A stretch of 64,000 bases of DNA. Origin: Branchiostoma floridae. Its lineage: Eukaryota; Chordata; Leptocardii; Amphioxiformes; Branchiostomatidae. The stretch is taken from positions 25,962,340-26,026,339 of the forward strand of contig NC_049979.1 in the NCBI RefSeq assembly GCF_000003815.2. The letters run 5' to 3'. The notes under the pieces are model-generated. The model was given only the letters and a program-made list of their open reading frames with translations. It searched no databases and was not told the DNA's origin. This document shows, one piece after another, positions 37,001 to 49,000 of this stretch; within the stretch, counting starts at the first letter, position 1, and each line of letters starts with the position of its first letter. The position numbers and the translations under genes were made by a program.

Positions 37001-40000
37001 CAATTTTTAACCTCCTTGCAAGAACTATCCTGGTAATTAAAGGTGACATAGCCTTGATGCTTTGGCCTTGCATCAATGCATGGCCTACATGCACTCATAC
37101 AATGTGATGAAGCTCTCCCTACTGAGAGCTTTTGGTACAGCACTGCAATGGCTACAACTACAACTACTGCTACTGGTAATCTCATCATTGGTAGGCTGCA
37201 ATTCTGATAATTTGAGATAAATGTATATTCTTTTTCTTGCTAGCAAGTTGACTTTGGCCATAGCTAATCTACTGTGAGAAAGTATAAAACCTTAAAAATT
37301 AAGGAACGGGTTCAAGTGCTCTTTCGATCAAGCGTTCCAACAACCGAAGCGCCCTCCGCCTGCTTGCGGGAGGGCTGTTGTCGTTGAACAGGCACTCTAG
37401 AACCTATTCCTTAATTTGCTCATTAACTGACGTTAGAACCAAAAGGTTTGAATGTGCAGGTCTCCAGACGGATAGCAGAAGCAAACATAGGAGCGAACTA
37501 CTACCCGGATGGTACCAAGGCTAGATACAGATACAGAAGAACAGTTCCTTTACCTGAAGCTTGCGCAGAAAGGCACCGATGGCTGGCTTCCCGACTGTGA
37601 GGACCTTACCCCGGTCCATGGTGATCATAATGTCAGGCTTCCCATCCTGCCCCTGGGTCTGAGTGACCGTCACAAAGTCTTCCCCTACTTCCAACAGGAC
37701 TTGGAGAATCACAAACCTTGCCCACATGTGAGCCTGTCAGAGAATAAGTCAACTTTAAAGATCACAATCGTAGATTCAGAACAGGATTTCTTCACGCGAA
37801 GAGTGAAGGAGGCATTGTACATTCGAGCCCACCCGCCCACTCTCGACATAGACTTTCTTATACTTATGACCCCCTTCTGCAAAAGTGGTGTGTTCCTGAC
37901 ATCACTGCTGGAGATAGAAGGGTCATTCTGTGAAAAAAGGTTGACGGTGATTGACCGAAAATTTAAAAGGGGTAAGTCCCTACAGTTTACAAAATGTAAA
38001 TCAGTGTTGGAAGTAAAGTGTTAGTAGCATTTTTCTATAACTTTAAAGTGCTTATGTCACTGGAATTCAACATTTCCTGATCCAACCATCAACCATAGTC
38101 AGTGGTATTATTCAATGAGGTTTGTACAAAATATACATATTTAATGTTAGTGACTGCTCTAATCTTATTTAACATTGAACAATACAAATCATACTTCTAG
38201 TTCTATTACCAAGTAATCAGGACGAGACATGGCTAGCAGTTACGTGTACAGTTCTATGTATACATAGCCACTGTTTATACTGGTTTCATTGAGTACAAAA
38301 TAGATACCACATGACTATCCATACTTCTAGACATATTAAAAGCTGATTCCGGCTCTGAGGACATTTTTAAGTCACAAGCATAGAATGATACAATCACACT
38401 CTGATACAACTTTGACAAGGCTGATTTGAAAGCTTAAAATCGAGCTTGGTTCAACAGGTCTTCCAATCCAAACACTGAAAGTCGCAGATGGTATTGACTT
38501 GTTGCATAATGTTTCCTTGAGGACCTGTAGAGAAAAATGTTTGAAAATTTTGACCAGTATTATGCTAATCTATACCTGTCTCCATGATGTTGTTTGTGGT
38601 GTGTAGAACTCCAGTGCCAGCACACCTGCGCGCACCATGTTCAGCCAGTTGATGTACATAATGTCCTCTGCCTCCTGGCCTTCATGGCCAAAAATCTTAA
38701 GGACCTGTGACAGAAAGTAACAAGAGTTTGATACAAGATACATTTGTGTATCATGTTGCCATGAAAAATTAGTTCATTAATCATACAAATAAGATATCAA
38801 TAAACATTAACGTTACATAATCATTTCCATGTATTGATCACAATACCTCCCTGTGAATTAGTAGTCTCTTCCATTGACCCAATGACCTGGAGTCACCTTT
38901 CAGAAAAGGTTGACAAATGACTAATGCTACCAACTTTGAACTCCACTTCCTGTCACTCCTCCAACTTTGTATGACCTTTTACCCTTCACTTCCTGTAACT
39001 GATGTGGTGAGATATGCTATAATAGCAAATGGAAAGAAATGGAACCACAACAAACCAACTGCCTGATTGTTGAAAAGTTTGAGCTTTGTTCCAACACTTA
39101 TCTTACGCATCAGCTCGCTGATGTTCCGGAGGTCAGAAATGACTGAAGATTGTGTTACTTGCGCAGTTTCTATTATTCTATTAACCATTGGAAAATAACA
39201 CTCCCTTCTGAAGTTAAGTTCTCCTTTAAGATAATAGGAAACATAGCATGAAAGTTCATCTGTGTTGGTAAATGGCATTATGGATAAACTAACCGACACT
39301 AAAATTGATTCAGACTTACCCCAAATTTTCTGTGAATTTGGCCATTCCGTGAACAAGGTTGACTTGAGTCGGCCGAAAATTTGGGGTAAGAACCAATCAA
39401 TTTAAGTGTTGGTTAGTTAAAGTTTAGTTTATCCATAAAAAGTAAGAGTACTAGCATGAAAGCTCATCTGTGTCAGGGAAGAAATACCCGTGGTCCCTAC
39501 CAAGAATCATACATTGGGGAAACTGAGCGCTCGCTCAAGACTAGGTTCTTGGAGCACAGGAGAAAGAGCTTAGCCTCGTCGGAGATATCACAGCACATTC
39601 ATATTGAATCACCGGGACATTTCATCACCTTGGACAAAGTACAAATATTGGACACCGAACCGGATTACTTTGCGAGGGGGGTAAAGGAGGCCATATACAT
39701 AAGGGCACACCAGCCGACACTCAAGAGAGACGGGGGCCGATATCTCTTGCCAGGCATTTATGATTCGTTACTCAAATCACGTGTCTCTAAGTCACGTGAT
39801 CAGAGTAACTGAATCATCACTCCTGAAGAAGGTCGACGGAAGGGCGACTGAAAATTCGAGGTAAGCTAATTTTGGTGTAAGACAGTGGAAAATCTTTAAT
39901 AAGTAAGAGTACTGTTGTAATGAGCCTACATGTACCTGTGGGTTAGGGCTGAGGTAGATGCCCACACATTCTGCACGACACTCCTCATAGGAGGAGGCGA

Positions 40001-43000
40001 TGACAGAGAACTTGGAGTCCCAGGTCTCACCGGCCACGTACCAGCTACTGATCTGCAGTAAATATTGTCAACAGAAAGATTTTGTTTGTAAACAACCATT
40101 GGCAAGCGTTTTATTCAAATACTGTCTGTCACCTTCCTTCCTCATGGAAATTCTGACTGATTCACAGTGTACTCAAAGCAGCAAAACTAGGTGTCGCTGC
40201 TTAGGTTAACATTAAAACACTGCCTTTTTTTAAATTCTCCTGTAACAGTTGATTTTTCGATGGATTAGCAGGCAAACAGGCACTTGCCGGTGGGTTCGGC
40301 AACCTGTTTGCCTGACCTGCACATGACTTTTTATGGTGAAGGAGGGGCGTGCAATTCCTTCTCCACCCTCTCTTCTACTGTCTCACAGGGACAAGAACTG
40401 CATGCCATGTGTAAGACGGCCCCAGCAGATGCAGGTTTGTTATTTGGAGTTTCCGTCTCCTAGGAGGACTTCCGACCAAGGATGTAAGGGATTCCTCCTA
40501 CCCGACTTGTGTGTCATGCCTGAACATGCCCCTAAGGCCTGCCACAGCCAAAAGGCCTTCCACTGCCATAAAACACTGCATAATCTACGTACAAATGCAT
40601 GTACTAATCTATGTTTGGGACCACATCTGTAAGCAGCGACACCTATCCTGCAGTTCCATGTCAACAAGTCAAAATTACCTTGAGGAAGGTGTTCACTGAA
40701 ATGTTTCCTCAACTGTTGACCATCAGATTTTTATTTCATTCATTCATGTATTTAGGAATCTTGTAGTTCTATGATGTACATGTAGGTGTATATGGATTTT
40801 TATCAGCTGCATTGACTGTTACCACCTATAGAGTATAAAAGGAAAAATAGCAATGGTTTCTGAACAATTTTAGTATGACCCATACTTCCTAAATTCAGAG
40901 TGATGCAGGTAAAATTTGTCTGGTGCAGGTAATTTTCAATGTTACCTGCACCAGTGCAGGTATGCAGAAAAAAGTATTTCGAGCCCTGTGTATCCAGGAC
41001 TGTACCTTTTCCCCAGTCTCTGTGTGTTTGACGTTCTCAGCGTCAAAGTTAAATGTGCCGTCAGCTTCCTTCTTGAACAGCTTCCCGCTCCCGTGTCCCA
41101 GCAGTTCGTGTAGACCAACCTGTACCTCAAACGATGGCACCTGTAGAATAGTGGTCATTCTTAGAATGTGCTTATCAAAATAATTACCTATGCCAAGGTT
41201 ATGTTTTTAGTGTAGTTTGTCAATGTGTGTGTGTGTGTGTGTATCTTTCAGAACAGCATAACTCGAGAAGTCGTAGATGGATCCTGATGATATTTGGTAA
41301 GTGAGTATGGCTCTAGGGGTCGAAAAAACTACGGTCAAGTTTGACAATGGGTCCCCAAGGGGCATTCTAACGTACTGCAGCTGACCGTCCGGTTTTGATA
41401 CCTCGTGTTCTGGATATGCCTTGGCTGTGATTCGTGAACGGTAGATAGCTGTTATTTAGAATTTCTGAATGATTTCTGTTATTTTTCAGTTAATGACAAT
41501 ATACTTTCTAAATCCCACTACTTGCTTAACACAATACAAAACACCATATAACAAAATGTTGTTTTGTATTGAGGTAATGTACCTTGTATTTCATGAACAT
41601 TTCCCTATCGTTTGGTCCGAGGAATGTAATCTTGTCGGGAGAATCTGAGGTGTACGCTGCGTTCAGCACATTCCCCAGGGACACGTTCTTGAATCCCTCG
41701 CTCTGGCGGATGTCATCATCTGTTCATGCAAGAAAACACACTAAGCATATATCTAAAAAAAAACATGCTCCTACTACAGGGCTCTAGCCAGCGTCCGTTT
41801 TTCCGTCAATTGACGGAAATTTGCTGCGTGTGACGGAAAAGTTTTTAAACCAATCCATCAACCTTGACGGACAAAAATTCTTGGTGGAAGCTACAGGCGG
41901 CTTGGGGACGCTGTCCACGGTCGGAAAGCCACACACTGTTTGTCTTGCTATTGTTATGATTGTTGACGTAGTGTGTCGGCGCCCTTTCACATACGATAAT
42001 CTCATTAAAAACCCGTTTTTCAAGGTCTCAGTTCCGTCTTTCTAACTTAATTTTCGCGGTTTTCGCGACAATGGGAATTGGCTGACGGAAAAAAATTTCG
42101 AGCTGGCTAGAGCCCTGTCCTACTAGTAGTTGAATATAGTTATAAAACCCTGAACTATCACACCATTTTCTACCACCAAGCTGCAGGCCAACCTTGGACA
42201 CAGACTAGTGGAAACAAACTTGCACACACACTAAGACAGACAAGCAACAGGGCTAAAAATTACTGGGAATAGTTGCTCCTGTACACCTAACCTAAAAGTT
42301 GCATAGAAAACAAATTGGCTGCATAACTTAAGATTATAAAAATCAGCAAAACATAATTACAAAGCCTACTACCTGTCTTCAAGAACTTGAATCTGTAACT
42401 TGTAGAAATTTTAAACAAGCAATCACATAACAAAGTACATTAAAGCTTAAATTTCTGCGTATGCATATTGTTGTACAATAGCATTGGCTAGTGCAATGGT
42501 GCAGCCGCAGTCAAAAACTAGGTGCACAGCTCCAATTTTGGGTGCCCAAAGGTGGTTCACCTAGTTTTTCAAGCCCAGAACAGACAAATTGAAAACAATA
42601 CAGGTAACTACAGAGTCTTACAGTTAGTTATAGCCTCTTGAAATATAGTCAATTTAAGGATTTTTACAAGTCTGGAGAATTTAAGGCAAATTTTCAGACC
42701 TTTGAACGGCCATAACTCTTTAACGGTATGTCCGATTTAGTTCAAATAAAAACCATTCTGTTTCTTTCACATTCTTTATCAAATGACACAAAGTTCAAAA
42801 ACGTATGAAAAGTTAAAAAAATTTTTGTGTGCCACCCCTACTTACAGTTGGGTATGTTGATGCCTGCTGGGATGCCGCTACCTCCAAACGTCAGGATGTC
42901 TAAGGAGGTGAAGTCTGGCCGGAGGAACCTGAATTGATATGTAAAGGGGGTGAAGACAAATTCTAGACAGTTTAATAAGAAACAAAAGTAAGTCAAATTC

Positions 43001-46000
43001 AAGACAAGGTTGATGCAAATGAGTCAATTATCTCCTGTTGTTTTGAATGTAGGAGGTAATGTACAGTCGCCGGGTTCCAAGTGCCAGATAGTTCAGTTCT
43101 GCAGTACAGTAATCAATTACATTTTGTATGGTAATTGGTACACACCAATTCTTCCGCGACAGGGGTCCGATAGTGCGCGACAAAAATGTGACGAAAGGGT
43201 CTCGAGGGTCCGTGTTTGAGTTCAAATTTCTCATAATCTGCTGCGGAGTGTCATTTAATACTGGCATGGCTAAAAAGCGTAAGAAGTGATGTGTTTTTGG
43301 TGCAAATTGGTTTTGGGCCCCGAGTGTCACTTCCTTGTATTTCTACGCGTTGGATGTGATTCGCCCGTTGACCCAGATTCCCCATCCATATGTGTTCTGT
43401 GAACCGTGTTGCTATGCCTCGCGCGTCGGGTTATTGTAAAAATCTCAGTGTTACGATTTTCTTTATTTTTTGCTTGATTAATCTTAGGTGTATTCTCTTT
43501 CCAACAATATCAGTCATTTTCATGACTAAACTATAGGTGATGGGTTTATTTCCACGTCAAAATTCCCCTTTTTTTGCATACATTTTTACATGAAAAAAAC
43601 TTGTCTCCCCAAATATTACGAAAAGTAGAGAGAGTGAAGAAACTAAAACACGGCTGTTCTTGAAGCTGGAGTGATACCCTTCATTCCCATATACGGCTTT
43701 TCTGCTTTAGATTTATTTTCTTGAAGAGACGGTCTCTCGACTTGAGGGTGCGCAGCCTCGATTTGAGACCCCAAATAAACTGGGGTGTGCATCGTTAAGG
43801 TAATAATGAAAAATGAGATCACTATGAATACTTTGCAAAGTCAACCACTACAACTTTTCAAAATTCACAGTATGGGAAGAATCGATTTCAGCGCCAAGGA
43901 CAGTGACTGATACAGTGACCTGAACAAATAAAGGAAATAATGTAACAACAAGGACGTTAAAACGCTCGGGCCCCAAACTTACACCCGGTCCACTAAGTCT
44001 TCTTTTTTTACATTAAAAGCTACCGTATATTCTCGATTAAAGTACGCACTTTTAAAACTTTTCAGGATAAAAAATGTGTCACAGGTGGTTGCTAAAGTCG
44101 GGGTGCGTACTTTATTTGAGGTTTTCTCCAGACAAAATAAGAAAAGGACCTGAAATCATCGAGAATCGCCACTGGAACACGGCACGTGAAGGTTGGAATC
44201 GGCATCCAAACAATGCATTTTCCCTGAGACAACCGGCTGTTTTCATGCGGCAGCAAACAGCTCATATTACGACAGCACATGGAAAAATCCCTGCCTGCAA
44301 TGACCATGTAATTTTTAAGCCCGTGGAGGCATCAATTTTGGATGATAACAGGCGAGAAAGTTAGTTTGGCATGACGGCTCCGCGTGAATTCAATCAAGAT
44401 GGCGATGGCCAGGTCATGTGACTCATTGGGAGAGTCTACTAAAGTACGGGTAGAAACTTTCTGAGGGGTCATTGTTTTCTTTATTAAACTTGACAAAATG
44501 TACAAATATTTGTTGTAATCATGATCTAAAATCAAAGCATTAAACATGCCAAATACTTAAATTGCCAATCTTACTGATTTTGAAAACGTAACACACATGT
44601 CATTTTTTTCAATAACCTGGTAGCCCATGCTACTAGTGAAATATTCCACTGATATAAACACGCACGGCAGGAGAGTAATTTGCCACGAAATTTCTTCTCA
44701 AAAGACGGTCGGAAAGCAAAAACATCGTTTTCTGTGAAGGAGATCAAGGTTTTACTACAGTCCTGGGAAGGATAGATGACTATACAAAATGTTTTCATGT
44801 ACATCATTTCTTCTGAATGCATTATACCTCCGCCGAACAGCTCGAATTCTGAGAATGTATTTTCCGATTCATAAGTTTGTGGAGACAAATTACGTTACCG
44901 CCGGCCAAAAAATAGCATTTTAGAAGGCAGAATTAATTGAATTTTGGGCAAGTGAAAAATTGGTTCGGGCAAGTACACTTTTTTATGTGCTTGCCCGATA
45001 GGACAAGTGGATTTTAGAAAACTTGTTCAGCCCTGGGAACGTCATGCCTTTGGCTCGACGTCATGTTCTTTCGGATGCAAAATCGAGGGGAGGGAAAATG
45101 ATTTCAAGCTGGCTACAACCCTGGTATGTCACCAAAGAATTAAAACCACAGCATGCTGCAGTCCCATTGGGTTACCATCGCATTTATCTCGTCACGAACA
45201 TGCAAATGAGCGACGGTAACAGTACCATGGTCATCCACCAACCTGTCCTTCTCGTACTCCTGAGGCCAGGGGAGCAGGGGGAGGAGCTCCTCGGCCGCGC
45301 CCACCAGCGACGCGAACTTGGCGCTCATCTGCTTATTCACCATGGCAACGAACCCCTCGAACTCCCCGCGCACGCCAAACGGGTCGCGGTAACTCTCGAT
45401 GAAGCCAATGTAGCTGGGAAAATGAATTAACATACATACATACATATTCATACTTGATTCTAACAAGTTGAAGCATTCACATAGTGAATTAAAAAGGAAT
45501 GAAAATGAACAAATGAATGCAACCAATATACCAGTTTTAAGAAGAGGGAACAGCCATGTAAACAATACACCTTTCTCATCACGCGGCGGATCTAAGACGA
45601 GGTCATTGAGGCAAACAGACTAAAATTATGTCTAAAATCAGCTCCCATTTAGATTTCCCCCCAAACCACACAAATTTTCATAATATAAGATCAAGTAATA
45701 AATATTATAACTTATTGTTATGCACCGAAAGATTTAGCAATTTAGAGTAGGGTAGATTGATCCCATAGTCCCTTAAGAGATGCACAAAAAAAACATAATA
45801 ATGCAAATATTTGACGGACATGCAGCCATTCTCTTATTGATCGATTTTCTAATTTCCATGCTATGATTGGTTGAACTACTAATTATGATGGACAGTCTTT
45901 TGTTTGCCTCATTGAACTCGTTTTAGATCTATCATGGCCGCCGCGTGAGAAAGGTGTATAGATTAAGTACTTTTAACAACACGTGGTATTTCACTCACTA

Positions 46001-49000
46001 CAGTTCATAGTATAACAAATGCATCTAGCTCATGTGTGTGGGCAAGGACATGCAAATAAAGATCAGTCATTCATTCATAACACAATGTACTTGCATTCAT
46101 GAGAGAATGAAAAGACTCTGAATACCAAGCTACATAATGGCCTATATCATAATAGTCTACAATTTATAGATTAAATTGGCAAAAATATTTAACCAAACAA
46201 AGAAGACATCTCACCTCTCCACTATTGGTCCCTTGTCCTGGATCCAATGGCGCGACCCGTCCTTGTGAGCGTCTATCGAGCCAATGGTGAAGCTCCTTGC
46301 ATATTCTGTTAACATTTTCTCTTCGCTGGGGTTCGCTGCATAGCTCTTAAAAGGGCAATAAAATATGATCAACAAAAATTATGTTCTCAAACTTTTTGTG
46401 TTAGGTTTGGTACAAAATTATTAAGCACTATAGTTTCAAGTCAGTTTCTACAACAAAATTATGCATACTACTAGTATATCCTATCATGAAAATTTCATTC
46501 TGTTATCTGTAAAGCTGTAACAGTTATATGTTCTAGTATACAATCATTGGTTCGTGATATTGTTTGGAACAAGTGGTACTTACATCTAATCTAGGTAGTA
46601 CAGAACAATTCACACTTTATCTTGTTTAAATTCACATCCATAGTTATGCACATGCATCAAACCACCGTTATTCTTGATTAACAACTGAGAACTAAGTGAA
46701 GTAAAAAATGTCTCCAAGCCAACTGTATTACATTTTGTTCTTGAGAAAAACACGAATAACACCACATTTCTATGAATAATTTCACTGTTACCTATAAATG
46801 AAAAAGGAGACATCTAAATAGAATTATTACTGTTACTGTAAATGCAGAAATGTTCGCGGTGGATTAATGTTCGCGGTTTTCGCGGTGACCACTTCACCGC
46901 GAATTTAAAACCACCGCAAACATTTTTCTATTATGATATTAGATTGCAGTCTACGGTGATACCGCGAACTTAAATCCACCGCGAAAAGTCTTTTTTCCCG
47001 CTACCGCGAAATTAAATCCCCGTGAACTTAAATACATTTACAGTACTTTTAACCTTGGTTTCCATGATAGAAATACATTTTATTTTACCTTGGCCAATTT
47101 CAGGTTGTGCACCACTTTCTCCATGAGTGGTGCATAGTCGCCCCTCTTGACAGTGAAGTTAGCGCCATCTATCTGTCCTGAGAGGAACTGCACATCATCC
47201 TTCATGCCCTCGACTGGAGACGCTGGGACAAGATAGAAAGTTTCAAAGTTCAAGATAATGCAAAAAGTATTGACTATTGACAGGGCTCGAAATACCACCT
47301 GCATATGCAGGTTAGTGCAGGTAAAACTGGAGCTGTGCAGGTATTTTTGGTATCTGCACCTAACCTGCACTGGTCCATGTACTGGGTTTTATACATAAAT
47401 GTCCAATGATGAAGGTGTATGTGGATTGTTATTAGCTGCATTGAATGTTACCACCTATAAAGTGTAAAAGAAAAAAAAGCAATGGTAACAATTTTACTAT
47501 GATCCACACTTACTAAATTCAGAGTGGTGCAGGTAAAATTTGCCTGGTGCAGGTAATTTTCAATGTTACCTTTACCAGTGCAGGTATGCAGAAAAAAGGA
47601 TTTCGAGCCCTGTCAAGATACTTTGAAAAGCTTTGACTACTGAAAACAATGTCACTTTTATTACAGGTTTGTATGGTAGAAACATGTTTTGTCTTAACCC
47701 TGTTATCTAATAAACAAAAGGGTTGACAATATTATATTATTCATACCTGATGTGGCAGATGAGGCCAGACGTACTTCATATCCTTCTTTGGTTTTAAACA
47801 ACCTGGTGTTGTATGGGCTGATTTTCTGGAAAAGAAGAAAATACAACATGCAACTGGATAGGCAAACATTTGTAAGCAAATACAGCATATTTCACCCCAT
47901 TACTCTCTCAGTGCAAAATGAACTGATCAAAATTACCTGTGTAAAAAAGGTACGTTAAAAAAAAACTAATAATTGTGAAGTCCAGTCTCAAATGGAGCTT
48001 ACCCAACATACGATATGGGTGAAATATAAAAAAGTCTGATTACACAGCAGACATGTATGCAATATTTCTGTTCATGAATTTGCTGTAAATATATGTTTTG
48101 CAACAGAAATATCTTCTGTTAACATTCCGCTGAGTCGTTATATTTTGTACCTTCTCATCAAGGAATTTCTGTGCGATTTCTGCATCTTTCAGGTCACAGT
48201 TACTGGAGAAGTAGGTGGTAGTACCCTGGATGGAGGAAACAAAACACAAGCAATGTTAGTATCTGACAAGAGATTCTTTTCTGCTACATGTAAGTAGTGT
48301 AAATGCATTTATTTTGTAGGGACTTGCTGTGTTTGAAGTTTACAGTTACTGTAAATTCAGAAATGTTTGCGGTGGATTAATGTTCGCGGTTTTCGCGGTG
48401 GCCACTTCACCGCGAACTTAAAACCACCGCGATTATTTTTCTATTATGGTATTAGATTGCTGTCTATGGTGTTACCGCGAACTTAAATCCACCGCGAAAA
48501 GTCCTTTTTCCCGCTACCGCGAAATTAAATCCCCGCGAACTTAAATGCATTTACAGTAACACAATTCTGTTTTAGATTAGGTTGTAGATTTTTAGAGATT
48601 CAGGCAATAAGATAAGCCAAATAATAGTTTCTCAAGCAATAGGATATGATTTTGGAAACAGTCAAACATTTTGGACAGCATCCAATATCTTGTGACACTT
48701 AGGAGATCTTGGTTACACCTAAAATATGAAATGATATGTAAGGAGGTGAAGACCGATTTGAGATAATTTGATAAGAAACAAAAGTAAGCCATATTCAAGA
48801 CAAGGTTGATGCAAATGGGTCAATAAGGTCATGTTGTAGAATTGCCAGGTCCCAAGTTCAATTCTGCAGTACAGTAGTCATACATTTACGGTAATAAGGA
48901 ACATTTGGAGTACTATCAGGGCTCAAAATACTTTTTTCTGCATACCTGCACTGGTGCAGCCTTGCAGATAACATTGAAAATTACCTGCACCAGACAAATT

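Noticed and set aside
43991-45242. A hidden gene in the large DPP3 intron 9
   Set aside because: Frames are short, lack paired splice sites and overlap repeat fragments.
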